From Streptococcus sp. zg-86 (GTDB lineage Bacteria; Bacillota; Bacilli; Lactobacillales; Streptococcaceae): a DNA stretch of 64,000 nucleotides. A model generated the notes under the pieces. It made no database searches. It was not told the DNA's origin and worked only from the letters and a program-made list of their open reading frames with translations. This document shows, one piece after another, positions 51,619-60,549 of the stretch. The stretch's first letter is position 1. Each line of letters starts with the position of its first letter. The translations under genes were made by a program, and so were the position numbers. The stretch is from NCBI RefSeq assembly GCF_017639855.1, contig NZ_CP072115.1:2028559-2092558 (forward strand), written 5' to 3'.

Positions 51619-53100
51619 TTATTGTACAGAGTAGTTTGGTGCTTCGTTGGTGATTTGGACGTCATGCGGATGACTTTCTTTCAAACCAGCTCCGCTCATT
51701 TCAATAAATTGGGCATTATCATGCAATTCTTGGATATTAGCTGCACCCACATATCCCATACCAGAACGGATACCACCAAGCATTTGGAAAACAATATCAG
51801 CTGCAGCACCTTTGTATGCCACACGACCTTCAATTCCTTCTGGAACCAACTTGTTCGCTTCGTTGACAGAACCTTGGAAGTAACGGTCACTTGATCCTTT
51901 TTTCATCGCTGCAATGGAACCCATTCCACGGTAAGTTTTAAATTTACGTCCTTGGAAGATTTCTGTTTCTCCAGGTGCTTCATCTGTACCTGCAAACATA
52001 GAACCAAGCATGACTGCATGTCCACCTGCTGCAAGAGCCTTGACAATATCTCCAGAATACTTGATTCCACCGTCAGCGATGATTGTTTTTCCATATTCAC
52101 GCGCTACTTGAGCTGCATCATAAATAGCTGTCACTTGTGGCACCCCAACACCTGCAATCACACGAGTTGTACAGATTGAACCTGGTCCAATTCCAACTTT
52201 CACCACATCAACACCAGCGTCGTAAAGAGCACGAGCTCCCTCTGCTGTTGCAATATTTCCAGCAATTAAAGTACGATCTGGGAAATGAGCACGAATTTCA
52301 GCAATTTTACGAAGCACACCGGCAGAATGTCCATGTGCAGTATCAATCACAATGGCATCTGCACCTGCTTCAAAAAGAGCTTCTGCACGTTCAAACGTAT
52401 CTGAAGTAACTCCAACTGCACCTGCAACTAGTAGACGGCCAAATTCATCTTTCGCAGCATTTGGAAACTCAATAACTTTTTCAATGTCTTTAATCGTAAT
52501 GAGGCCAGATAAACGCCCATTTTCATCTACAAGAGGTAGTTTTTCGATGCGATGTTCTTGAAGAATACTTTCAGCTGTCTCTAAATCCGTTCCAACTGGC
52601 GCTGTCACAAGATTTTCACTAGTCATATTCGTTGAAATTGGCTGATCATAATCAGAAATAAAACGCATATCACGGTTAGTGATGATTCCGACCAATTTCC
52701 GATTTTCCATGGTTTCAACAATTGGTACACCACTGATTCGATAGCGGCCCATCAATTCTTCTGCCTCTTTAATCGTATGATTAGGAGTTAGGAAAAATGG
52801 ATCAATAATGACACCATTTTCAGAGCGTTTTACCTTACGAACTTCATCGGCTTGTTGTTCAATTGACATATTTTTATGAATCACCCCAAGACCACCGGCA
52901 CGCGCAATGGCAATCGCCATTTTACTCTCTGTTACGGTATCCATGGCCGCCGTAATGATTGGGATATTCAGTGTTAAATTCTTTGCCAGTTTTGTTTGAA
53001 GATTGGCATCATTTGGCAAAACATGACTTTCAGCAGGAATAAGCAATACATCATCGAATGTAAAACCTTTTTTCAAAAATTTTGTGTCCCAATTAGACAT
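51619..53100 (-). CDS. guaB: Inosine-5'-monophosphate dehydrogenase
   Basis: This 493-residue enzyme oxidises IMP to XMP, the committed step to guanine nucleotides. The TIM barrel is interrupted by two CBS domains (about 95-210). The catalytic Cys is in GIGPGSICTTR (about 308), and the mobile flap with the Arg-Tyr pair is near 400-430. The start at 53100 has AGAGGAA upstream. A promoter TTGACA, 16 bases, TATGAT is visible on the minus strand around 53170-53200. No purine riboswitch is seen in the 240-bp upstream region. Confidence 0.96.
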   Translation of the reverse strand: MSNWDTKFLKKGFTFDDVLLIPAESHVLPNDANLQTKLAKNLTLNIPIITAAMDTVTESKMAIAIARAGGLGVIHKNMSIEQQADEVRKVKRSENGVIIDPFFLTPNHTIKEAEELMGRYRISGVPIVETMENRKLVGIITNRDMRFISDYDQPISTNMTSENLVTAPVGTDLETAESILQEHRIEKLPLVDENGRLSGLITIKDIEKVIEFPNAAKDEFGRLLVAGAVGVTSDTFERAEALFEAGADAIVIDTAHGHSAGVLRKIAEIRAHFPDRTLIAGNIATAEGARALYDAGVDVVKVGIGPGSICTTRVIAGVGVPQVTAIYDAAQVAREYGKTIIADGGIKYSGDIVKALAAGGHAVMLGSMFAGTDEAPGETEIFQGRKFKTYRGMGSIAAMKKGSSDRYFQGSVNEANKLVPEGIEGRVAYKGAAADIVFQMLGGIRSGMGYVGAANIQELHDNAQFIEMSGAGLKESHPHDVQITNEAPNYSVQ

Positions 53101-53296
53101 CCACAGATTCCTCTTTTCTTTTTATTTTCTCAGGCTACTACTAGCTAATTTGTATTTTAAATATCATACCATTTTGAAATCATTTGTCAAATATTATTCG
53201 TTTTAAATTCTAAAAAATATTCTAAATAAGATATTTAAGGAAAATTATCCTATATAAGACGAACTTTTTCCTGAAAATAAAGTAATTCGTTCACAA

Positions 53297-53325
53297 AAAG
53301 AGCAGAAATTCTATTCCTACTCTTT
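53297..53325 (-). terminator. Rho-independent terminator of trpS
   Basis: On the minus strand AAAGAGTAG and CTGCTCTTT pair (one wobble) around an 11-base loop and end in TTTTTG. It lies 13 bp after the trpS stop. Confidence 0.75.
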
Positions 53326-53337
53326 CGAATATCTGGA

Positions 53338-54363
53338 TTAGTTGAAATAATGTAACCCCATTGCTGCTTTCACTTCCGATAAGGTTTGGGCAGCTGTTTG
53401 ACGTGCTTTTTCGCTTCCTTTTTGAAGCATGTTATAGACTTCACCCATGTCTTTCGCAAATTCTAAGCGACGTTCACGAATAGGAGCTAATTCTCGTTCT
53501 AAGATTTCCAATAAATAGCGTTTGGTCTTCACATCTCCCAAACCACCCCGTTGATAATGCTCCTTCATAGCTTCTATTTCCGCTTTATCTTCCTCACGGC
53601 CGAACACATCTAGGTAATGGAAAACCATATTGCCTTCAATCTTTCCTGGATCTTCAACCTTAATATGATCAGGATCTGTGTACATACTCATCACTTTTTT
53701 CTTCAGAGTATCCATATCATCAGCTAGATAAATCCCATTATTGAGTGACTTAGACATCTTAGCATTGCCATCCAATCCTGGTAATCGACCAGCACCTTCA
53801 TGGCTAGGATAAATGCCTTCTGGTTCAACTAGAACATCCGTTTGATAGGCATGATTAAAACTACGGACAATTTCACGCGTTTGCTCAATCATCGGTTTTT
53901 GATCGACACCAACTGGTACGTAGTTTGCTTTAAAGGCTGTAATATCGGCTGCCTGAGCAATAGGATAGACTAAAAATCCAGTCGGAATACTCTCTCCAAA
54001 ACCTTTTTGAGCAATCTCAGTCTTAACAGTCGGATTACGCTCTAAACGCCCTAATGAAACCAAGTTCATATAATACATAGATAGCTCAGCCAATTCTGGA
54101 ATTTGACTTTGAATGAAAATAGTAGATTTCCTAGAATCTAATCCTGCAGCTAGATAGTCTAATGCAACTTGCCCAACCGACTCAACAATCTTTTGTGGCT
54201 CCTTAGCATGATCCGTCAAAGCCTGCTGATCTGCCAAAAAGACAAACATTTCATACTGTTCTTCATTTTGTAGACGAACACGATTCTGTAAACTACCGAC
54301 ATAGTGGCCAATATGCAATTTGCCAGTCGGGCGGTCTCCTGTTAAAATAATTGGTTTTGTCAT
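53338..54363 (-). CDS. trpS: Tryptophanyl-tRNA synthetase
   Basis: This 341-residue class Ic synthetase has HIGH as PTGKLHIGHYVGS (residues 12-24) and KMSKS as NAKMSKSLN (about 197). It charges tRNA-Trp in the cytosol. AGGAG precedes the ATG. A complete T-box leader lies upstream, so expression rises when tRNA-Trp is uncharged. It is a single-gene unit with its own terminator. Confidence 0.96.
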   Translation of the reverse strand: MTKPIILTGDRPTGKLHIGHYVGSLQNRVRLQNEEQYEMFVFLADQQALTDHAKEPQKIVESVGQVALDYLAAGLDSRKSTIFIQSQIPELAELSMYYMNLVSLGRLERNPTVKTEIAQKGFGESIPTGFLVYPIAQAADITAFKANYVPVGVDQKPMIEQTREIVRSFNHAYQTDVLVEPEGIYPSHEGAGRLPGLDGNAKMSKSLNNGIYLADDMDTLKKKVMSMYTDPDHIKVEDPGKIEGNMVFHYLDVFGREEDKAEIEAMKEHYQRGGLGDVKTKRYLLEILERELAPIRERRLEFAKDMGEVYNMLQKGSEKARQTAAQTLSEVKAAMGLHYFN

Positions 54364-54382
54364 ACTATTCTCCTTTGTTTAT

Positions 54383-54605
54383 ACAAATAAAGCCCACGCA
54401 TAGCAAAAGCCATGCGAGGGCGTCAAAGACACGGTGCCACCTCACTTATGAGTTAACTCATCTCATTTGCATATAAGGCCTGCAAGCCAAATCTTTATTG
54501 TTTTCCGATTTACAGTCTATATCAGCCCATTCATCAATCGTTATTATTTGTTTTCACCTGCCACAAACTCTCTTAAAATAACCGATTCATTACTTTTCTG
54601 ATTCT
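54383..54605 (-). promoter_or_regulatory. T-box riboswitch leader of trpS
   Basis: On the minus strand the leader contains the T-box sequence AGGTGGCACCGTG (GGTGGCACCGTG at 54430-54441), which pairs with the acceptor end of uncharged tRNA. It is followed by the terminator stem GCCCTCGCATGGC / GCTATGCGTGGGC (54392-54421) and a T-run. Upstream are the stem I boundary elements (AGAGAG, then GTGGCAGGTGAAA). A TGG in GATGAATGGGCTGA is a suitable Trp specifier codon. Confidence 0.9.
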
Positions 54606-54610
54606 TTTCA

Positions 54611-54639
54611 ATTATATACCCTAAAAAATAGAAAGTCAA
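54611..54639 (-). promoter_or_regulatory. trpS promoter
   Basis: On the minus strand TTGACT (54634-54639), a 17-base spacer and TATAAT (54611-54616) lie immediately upstream of the T-box leader, giving a leader of about 235 nt. Confidence 0.85.
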
Positions 54640-54713
54640 GCTATTCAATAACTTGACGGCAAGGGGAGAATTAGGGATAATAGAAGCTGGAAATTTACAG
54701 ATAGGATACTGAT

Positions 54714-55586
54714 ATGAAACAAAAATTAACAGATTTTGCCCTAGTCACTATTGGATCATTCATTTCTGCTATCGCCTTTAATAGCATGTTTGTTGAAAAC
54801 CATATTGCTTCCGGGGGTGTTGGAGGACTTGCTATTAGTATGAACGCCTTGTTTGGTTGGAATACTGCGAATTTTGTACTCTACGCGAATATTCCCCTCC
54901 TTCTCCTATGTTTTTTCCTCTTAGGAAAAGAAGTTTTTATCAAAACAGTTTATGGCGCGTGGATTTATCCGATTTTTATTAAATTGACAGCAGGTTTACC
55001 AACCTTGACACATAATGTATTGCTCGCAGCCATCTTTGGAGGAGTTGTCCTTGGATTTGGTCTTGGGCTTGTCTTTATTGGTCATTCATCAACTGGTGGG
55101 ACAGGTATCATTATTCAGTTGTTTGAAAAATATACTCCTATTCCATTGGGAACAAGTATGGCATTGGTTGATGGAATTGTCGTTGGACTAGGATTTGTTG
55201 CTTTTGATGCAGACACTGTCATGTACTCTATCATCGCTTTACTTTCCATTACCTATGCTGTCAACCTTGTTATGGCAGGAGCTGATTCTTCACGGAATGT
55301 GATGATTATCTCAAAACACCATAGACAAATAGAAAAGTACATTACAAAAGTGGCAGATCGTGGTGTGACTGAACTTCCAATTATCGGTGGATTTACAGGT
55401 CAAGAAAACCGCATGTTGATGACAACTGTCTCAAGACTAGAATATCAAAAATTGGAGACGAATATCCTTTCCATTGATGAAACAGCCTTTATTATTGTCA
55501 TGCCTGCTACACAAGTAAAAGGTAGAGGATTTAGTTTACAAAAGACGCATCAAAATTTAGAAGAAGATATTCTGATTCCGATGTAA
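54714..55586 (+). CDS. YitT family membrane protein (second paralogue)
   Basis: The protein is 290 residues, with five or six membrane segments (about 8-185) including the Gly-rich ASGGVGGLAISMNALFGW and GHSSTGGTGIIIQLF, and a C-terminal DUF2179 domain (about 205-285). The transported compound is unknown. It shares layout with the gene at 13194-14129 but not close sequence. It is separated from the downstream ABC-F gene by 65 bp with AGGAG before that start; the two may be co-transcribed. Confidence 0.88.
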   Translation: MKQKLTDFALVTIGSFISAIAFNSMFVENHIASGGVGGLAISMNALFGWNTANFVLYANIPLLLLCFFLLGKEVFIKTVYGAWIYPIFIKLTAGLPTLTHNVLLAAIFGGVVLGFGLGLVFIGHSSTGGTGIIIQLFEKYTPIPLGTSMALVDGIVVGLGFVAFDADTVMYSIIALLSITYAVNLVMAGADSSRNVMIISKHHRQIEKYITKVADRGVTELPIIGGFTGQENRMLMTTVSRLEYQKLETNILSIDETAFIIVMPATQVKGRGFSLQKTHQNLEEDILIPM

Positions 55587-55651
55587 TTTCAATTGAAAAA
55601 TCATCTTTTTTAGAGTAGAATAGGACTAATCACAAAAATAGGAGAATTGTA

Positions 55652-57274
55652 TTGCTTACAGTATCAGATGTATCGCTTCGTTTTAGCGATCGAAAATTAT
55701 TTGACGATGTCAACATTAAGTTTACAGCAGGAAACACATATGGATTGATTGGCGCGAATGGTGCCGGAAAATCAACTTTCCTTAAAATTTTAGCTGGGGA
55801 TATTGAACCAACAACTGGTCATATTTCCCTTGGACCAGACGAACGCCTTTCTGTGCTTCGCCAAAATCATTTTGACTATGAAAACGAACGGGTCATTGAT
55901 GTCGTTATCATGGGAAATGAACAGCTTTACAGTATCATGAAAGAAAAAGATGCCATTTACATGAAAGAAGACTTTTCAGATGAAGATGGTGTCCGTGCAG
56001 CCGAATTAGAAGGTGAATTTGCCGAACTTGGCGGTTGGGAAGCTGAAAGTGAGGCCTCACAACTTCTTCAAAATCTAAATATTGCTGAAGATCTTCACTA
56101 CCAAAATATGAGTGAATTAACCAATGGAGAAAAGGTAAAGGTTCTCTTGGCTAAAGCGCTCTTTGGTAAACCAGATGTCCTATTACTAGATGAGCCGACA
56201 AATGGTCTTGACATTCAATCGATTAACTGGCTAGAAGAATTTTTAATTGACTTTGAAAATACCGTTATTGTCGTATCTCACGACCGTCATTTCCTAAATA
56301 AAGTATGTACCCATATGGCTGACTTAGACTTTGGTAAAATCAAAATCTTCGTCGGGAACTATGATTTCTGGAAACAATCTAGCGAATTAGCTGCGAAATT
56401 ACAAGCTGACCGTAATGCAAAAGCAGAGGAAAAAATCAAAGAATTACAAGAATTCGTTGCACGCTTTTCTGCCAATGCTTCAAAATCAAAACAGGCAACT
56501 TCTCGTAAAAAAATGCTCGATAAGATTGAATTAGAAGAAATTATTCCGTCTAGTCGTAAATACCCATTTATCAACTTTAAAACTGAGCGAGAAATTGGAA
56601 ATGATTTAGTAACGGTTGAAAACTTGAAAGTCACTATTGATGGCGAAGTCATTTTAGACAATATTAGCTTTATTCTTCGTCCAGGGGATAAGACAGCTCT
56701 TATTGGACAAAATGATATCCAAACGACTGCTCTTATCCGTGCATTGATGGGAGACATTGAGTACGAAGGTACAATTAAATGGGGAGTAACAACCAGTCAA
56801 TCTTACCTACCAAAAGATAATAGTCGCGATTTCGCAACTGATGAATCCATTCTTGACTGGCTTCGTCAATTTGCAAGCAAAGAAGAAGATGATAATACCT
56901 TCTTACGCGGATTTTTGGGGCGTATGCTCTTTTCTGGTGACGAAGTCAACAAATCTGTCAATGTCCTCTCAGGGGGAGAAAAAGTGCGCGTGATGCTCTC
57001 AAAACTCATGCTCCTCAAATCAAATGTCCTTGTCCTTGATGACCCAACAAATCACTTGGACTTAGAATCTATTTCTAGTTTGAATGACGGATTAAAAGCC
57101 TTTAAAGAATCAATTATCTTTGCCAGTCACGATCACGAATTCATTCAAACCTTAGCAAACCATATTATTGTTATTTCAAAAAATGGTGTCATTGACCGCA
57201 TTGATGAAACCTATGACGAATTCTTGGAAAATCAAGAAGTTCAAGCAAAAGTAAAAGAACTTTGGAAAGATTAA
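55652..57274 (+). CDS. ABC-F family ATPase (YkpA/YbiT group)
   Basis: This 540-residue soluble protein has two nucleotide-binding domains. Domain 1 is canonical: Walker A GANGAGKST, signature LTNGEKVKV, Walker B LLLDEPTNGLD. The linker (about 235-310) is Lys/Glu-rich as in ribosome-binding ABC-F proteins. Domain 2 has GQNDIQTTAL at Walker A, without the Gly-Lys pair, and VLDDPTNH at Walker B, with Asp for the catalytic Glu; its signature LSGGEKVRV is intact. ABC-F proteins act on the ribosome E site or in antibiotic protection; this one looks housekeeping. A perfect hairpin follows. Confidence 0.92.
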   Translation: MLTVSDVSLRFSDRKLFDDVNIKFTAGNTYGLIGANGAGKSTFLKILAGDIEPTTGHISLGPDERLSVLRQNHFDYENERVIDVVIMGNEQLYSIMKEKDAIYMKEDFSDEDGVRAAELEGEFAELGGWEAESEASQLLQNLNIAEDLHYQNMSELTNGEKVKVLLAKALFGKPDVLLLDEPTNGLDIQSINWLEEFLIDFENTVIVVSHDRHFLNKVCTHMADLDFGKIKIFVGNYDFWKQSSELAAKLQADRNAKAEEKIKELQEFVARFSANASKSKQATSRKKMLDKIELEEIIPSSRKYPFINFKTEREIGNDLVTVENLKVTIDGEVILDNISFILRPGDKTALIGQNDIQTTALIRALMGDIEYEGTIKWGVTTSQSYLPKDNSRDFATDESILDWLRQFASKEEDDNTFLRGFLGRMLFSGDEVNKSVNVLSGGEKVRVMLSKLMLLKSNVLVLDDPTNHLDLESISSLNDGLKAFKESIIFASHDHEFIQTLANHIIVISKNGVIDRIDETYDEFLENQEVQAKVKELWKD

Positions 57275-57275
57275 A

Positions 57276-57304
57276 GAAAAGGCGAAAAAGTCGCCTTTTC
57301 TTTT
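57276..57304 (+). terminator. Terminator of the ABC-F gene
   Basis: GAAAAGGCGA (57276-57285) and TCGCCTTTTC (57291-57300) form a perfect 10-bp stem with 5-base loop and TTTTC tail. It ends only 11 bases before the start codon of the YfhO gene. Confidence 0.88.
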
Positions 57305-57314
57305 CACTAGTATT

Positions 57315-59885
57315 ATGATTAGTTCAATAAAACACTCAAAATTTATACGTTTAGCCCTCTCCTTTTTCTTACCTATTTTTATCATTGCTATCATATTAGC
57401 AATAAGAGGAATCTGGTGGGGAAGCGAGATAACCATTTTAGCAAGCGACGCCTTCCACCAGTATGTTATTTTTAATCAAGTATTACGAAATGCATTACAT
57501 GGCAATGGCTCATTATTTTATACCTTCACTAGTGGCTTAGGCTTAAATTTCTATGCCCTATCTTCTTACTATCTCGGCTCCATCCTGTCACCCTTAACAT
57601 ACTTTTTCGATTTAAAAAGTATGCCTGATGCTCTCTATCTCTTTACACTTCTGAAATTCGGATTGACAGGACTGTCAACCTATTTTAGTCTTTCTTCTAT
57701 TCATAAAAAATTACATCCCTTATTAGCTATTTTACTGTCAACTTCCTTTTCGCTAATGAGTTTCTCAACTAGTCAACTTGAAATCAATAGCTGGTTAGAT
57801 ACCTTCATTCTCGTTCCACTTATCCTGCTTGGACTTCATCATCTTTTAGAAGGTCGAGGAAGAATCTTATATTTTGCCAGCCTCACCTTCCTCTTCATTC
57901 AAAATTATTATTTTGGCTACATGATGGCACTATTTTTAGCGATTTGGTTCCTTGTTCAACTCTCCTGGGATGTCAAAAAAAGAATAAGATCTATCCTTGA
58001 CTTTACAGTATTGTCACTATTAGCTGGTCTGTCTAGCATGATTATGCTACTGCCAACTTATCTGGATTTAAAAACACATGGGGAACAGTTGACAAAGATT
58101 GTCAATCTACAAACTGAAAATTCTTGGTATTTGGATATATTTGCTAAAAATTTAGTAGGAAGTTATGATACCACTAAATTTGGTGCTATTCCCATGATTT
58201 ATGTAGGAATTTTTCCTTTACTGCTTTCCCTTATTTTCTTTACTTTAAAGTCCATTAAATGGCAAGTCAAAATGAGTTACGGACTACTACTTTGTATTTT
58301 TATTGCTAGTTTTTATCTACAACCACTTGATTTATTTTGGCAGGGACTGCACGCGCCAAATATGTTCCTACATCGCTACGCTTGGCTTTTTTCTCTTATT
58401 ATCATTTACATGGCCGCAGAAACATTAAATAGATGGAGAGAAATTCAGACCTGTCAGTACCTCATTCCTCTTGCCCTATTGACTTTTGGTTTTGTAGCAA
58501 CATTTTTCTTCCAAAATCAGTACGAGTTTTTAAACTCCATTCACTTCCTACTATCATTTGAGTTTTTAGCTGCTTATGGCATTCTTCTATTTGCAGTCAG
58601 TAAAAAACGGATTCAGTTTCAGGTATTTTCATCTATTAGCTTATTGTTTGTTTTACTTGAACTCGGTTTAAATACAAACTATCAAGTCGATGGATTAGCT
58701 AATGAATGGCATTTCCCAAGTCGTGAAAATTATGAGCAAAACTTGGCAAATATTGACAACCTTGTAAAATATAGTCAATTGATAAATGAAGATTTTTATA
58801 GGACAGAAAGACTGTTTCCTCAAACAGGTAATGATAGTATGAAGTACAACTATAATGGAATTTCACAATTTTCTTCCATTCGTAATCGTTCTTCGAGTTC
58901 AACATTAGACAAGCTAGGTTTTCGTTCAGATGGTACCAATCTTAACTTGCGCTATCAAAATAATACACTTTTAGCAGATAGCTTGTTTTCAATCAAGTAC
59001 AATCTCTTAGAAAATACTCTCAACAAATTTGGATTCACACCCATACATAGCAGTGGAAACTATACTCTTTATGAAAATGCCTACTCTCTTCCCTTAGCAA
59101 TCTTAACTACTAATCGTTACAAAGATGTAACCTTTTCTAATTTAACCTTAGATAATCAAGCGAACTTTTTAAACCAGCTTTCAGGGTTAGATGCACAGTA
59201 TTATTCTTCACTGAGTCCATTTAAAGTAGAAAATGGAGTAGAATTGGACAATCGCGTGACCCTATCTCGAACAGATAGCGATGAAACTCCTAAGATTCAT
59301 TATTCCTTGATGGTCCCAGCTCATACACAGCTGTATGTCACTATTCCAAACATTCATTTTACAAATGAAGATACCAAAAATGTTCAATTTACTATTCAGA
59401 ACGAAACAAAAAACTTTACACTGGACAATACTTTTTCACTATTTGACGCTGGATACTTTGAGCATGAACAGTCCATTACATTATCAATAAGTTTCCCTCA
59501 TAATTCTCAAGTTTCCTTTGATAAACCTCAATTCTATAGATTAGATACACAAGCATATCAAACTGCTATTGAAACTCTTAAACAAAAAGATGTTTCTGTC
59601 AAGACAAAAGAAAATAAAATTTCGATTGATTATCAAACAGAGTCTGATGCCTCACTATTGCTTACCCTACCTTATGATAGAGGTTGGTCAGCAGTGCAAA
59701 ATGGAAAAGTTCTACCAATTGTAAAAGCTCAAAATGGCTTTATGAAAATAGATATTCAAAAAGGAAAAGGGAACATTGTACTAACCTTTCTTCCACAGGG
59801 ATTTAGAGTGGGATGTTATTGTTTTATGGTAGGAATCACACTGTTTATCCTTTATAACATCCTTCGCAATAAAAGAATATATTGA
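57315..59885 (+). CDS. YfhO-family membrane glycosyltransferase
   Basis: This 856-residue polytopic protein has about 12 membrane segments in residues 14-460, an extracytoplasmic domain (about 475-820) and a final membrane helix (827-850). The early loop IRGIWWGSEITILASD holds the acidic residues typical of GT-C enzymes that use polyprenyl-phosphate sugars; a similar GSLFYTFTSGLGLNFY region is shared by YfhO proteins. In Bacillus, YfhO glycosylates lipoteichoic acid with CsbB and GtcA. The start ATG has no recognisable ribosome-binding site and sits just after a terminator, so expression is probably low or coupled to readthrough. A GtrA-like gene is present at 20823. Confidence 0.87.
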   Translation: MISSIKHSKFIRLALSFFLPIFIIAIILAIRGIWWGSEITILASDAFHQYVIFNQVLRNALHGNGSLFYTFTSGLGLNFYALSSYYLGSILSPLTYFFDLKSMPDALYLFTLLKFGLTGLSTYFSLSSIHKKLHPLLAILLSTSFSLMSFSTSQLEINSWLDTFILVPLILLGLHHLLEGRGRILYFASLTFLFIQNYYFGYMMALFLAIWFLVQLSWDVKKRIRSILDFTVLSLLAGLSSMIMLLPTYLDLKTHGEQLTKIVNLQTENSWYLDIFAKNLVGSYDTTKFGAIPMIYVGIFPLLLSLIFFTLKSIKWQVKMSYGLLLCIFIASFYLQPLDLFWQGLHAPNMFLHRYAWLFSLIIIYMAAETLNRWREIQTCQYLIPLALLTFGFVATFFFQNQYEFLNSIHFLLSFEFLAAYGILLFAVSKKRIQFQVFSSISLLFVLLELGLNTNYQVDGLANEWHFPSRENYEQNLANIDNLVKYSQLINEDFYRTERLFPQTGNDSMKYNYNGISQFSSIRNRSSSSTLDKLGFRSDGTNLNLRYQNNTLLADSLFSIKYNLLENTLNKFGFTPIHSSGNYTLYENAYSLPLAILTTNRYKDVTFSNLTLDNQANFLNQLSGLDAQYYSSLSPFKVENGVELDNRVTLSRTDSDETPKIHYSLMVPAHTQLYVTIPNIHFTNEDTKNVQFTIQNETKNFTLDNTFSLFDAGYFEHEQSITLSISFPHNSQVSFDKPQFYRLDTQAYQTAIETLKQKDVSVKTKENKISIDYQTESDASLLLTLPYDRGWSAVQNGKVLPIVKAQNGFMKIDIQKGKGNIVLTFLPQGFRVGCYCFMVGITLFILYNILRNKRIY

Positions 59886-59984
59886 TAGAAAAAATAGGAG
59901 TGGAACTCAATTCTGATTGCATGGAAATTGACTGTCCTCACTCCTTTCTTTTTAGGTTTTGGCTAAAGCCTCACTTGCGAATTT

Positions 59985-60088
59985 ATAGTGGATTGAGAAA
60001 GGCTAGGACAAGGCAAGGAGCTGCAGATAGAACTGGTATTCATCAAAGCGATTGAACAATGTCCTAACCTTTATTCAATTCACTATAT
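59985..60088. repeat. Modular BOX-like intergenic repeat, short form (104 bp)
   Basis: The ends TATAGTGGATTGAGAAAGGC (left) and the inverse of the right end, TATAGTGAATTGAATAAAGG, form terminal inverted repeats of about 27 bp, both continuing to TAGGACA. The core GGCAAGGAGCTGCAGATAG is shared with the long form at 12467-12629. Just upstream (59895-59950) is a degenerate GGGAGTGG unit. Together they fill 59886-60177, which has no gene. Confidence 0.78.
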
Positions 60089-60132
60089 CTGATCAAGTAT
60101 CAATAGTCGCTTACTTATCCAACCTCATTTTA

Positions 60133-60166
60133 CTACAAAAAAAATTCCCTATCATCTTAGGGAATT
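60133..60166 (-). terminator. Terminator of the tRNA-Glu/tRNA-Asn unit
   Basis: On the minus strand AATTCCCT and AGGGAATT pair around a 8-base loop and run into eight T residues. It lies 12 bp after the 3' end of tRNA-Asn. Confidence 0.85.
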
Positions 60167-60177
60167 GTTCTTTGCTA

Positions 60178-60251
60178 CTCCGCCAGTAGGACTCGAACCT
60201 ACGACATCATGATTAACAGTCATGCGCTACTACCAACTGAGCTATGGCGGA
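60178..60251 (-). tRNA. tRNA-Asn (GTT)
   Basis: A full cloverleaf of 74 nt: acceptor TCCGCCA paired with TGGCGGA, anticodon loop ACTGTTAAT with GTT, and T loop GGTTCGAGTCC. Discriminator G. CCA is not encoded. It is the second tRNA of a minus-strand pair. Confidence 0.95.
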
Positions 60252-60256
60252 TGATA

Positions 60257-60328
60257 TAGTCCGTACGGGATTCGAACCCGTGTTACCGCCGTGAAAAGGC
60301 GGTGTCTTAACCCCTTGACCAACGGACC
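60257..60328 (-). tRNA. tRNA-Glu (TTC)
   Basis: A full cloverleaf of 72 nt: acceptor GGTCCGT paired with ACGGACT, anticodon stem and loop CCGCCTTTTCACGGCGG with TTC, and T loop GGTTCGAATCC. Discriminator A; CCA not encoded. It is a substrate for MnmA/MnmG modification at U34, the enzymes encoded in this window. Confidence 0.95.
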
Positions 60329-60344
60329 ATTTCAAGCACTATCT

Positions 60345-60373
60345 AGTATAATATAGACTATATTGTTTGTCAA
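60345..60373 (-). promoter_or_regulatory. Promoter of the tRNA-Glu/tRNA-Asn unit
   Basis: On the minus strand TTGACA (60368-60373), 17-base spacer and TATACT (60345-60350), about 17 bp upstream of tRNA-Glu. Confidence 0.85.
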
Positions 60374-60397
60374 GTTCTTTTTGAAATTTTCTATACC

Positions 60398-60426
60398 TTG
60401 ACAATCTACATACTTTACGTTAAAAT
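60398..60426 (+). promoter_or_regulatory. Promoter of tRNA-Arg
   Basis: TTGACA (60398-60403), 17-base spacer and TAAAAT (60421-60426), 15 bp upstream of the tRNA. It is back to back with the Glu/Asn promoter. Confidence 0.85.
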
Positions 60427-60441
60427 GAAAGGGTTGATACT

Positions 60442-60515
60442 GGTTCCATAGCTCAGCTGGATAGAGCATTCGCCTTCTAAGCGAACGGTCGCAGGTTCGA
60501 ATCCTGCTGGAATCA
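60442..60515 (+). tRNA. tRNA-Arg (TCT)
   Basis: A full cloverleaf of 74 nt: acceptor GGTTCCA paired with TGGAATC (one G-T), anticodon stem and loop TCGCCTTCTAAGCGA with TCT, and T loop GGTTCGAATCC. Discriminator A; CCA not encoded. Confidence 0.95.
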
Positions 60516-60519
60516 TTTT

Positions 60520-60549
60520 AAGCCTAGCTTATCTAAGCCAGGCTTTTTT
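60520..60549. terminator. Terminator after tRNA-Arg, shared with the DUF1275 gene
   Basis: AAGCCTAGCTT and AAGCCAGGCTT pair around ATCT and run into TTTTTTC on the plus strand. It starts 5 bp after the tRNA and includes the stop codon of the convergent DUF1275 gene. Confidence 0.85.

Noticed and set aside
53101..53337. Purine riboswitch or PurR box upstream of guaB
   Set aside because: I found neither the purine aptamer junction sequences nor a CCGAACAT-type PurR box.
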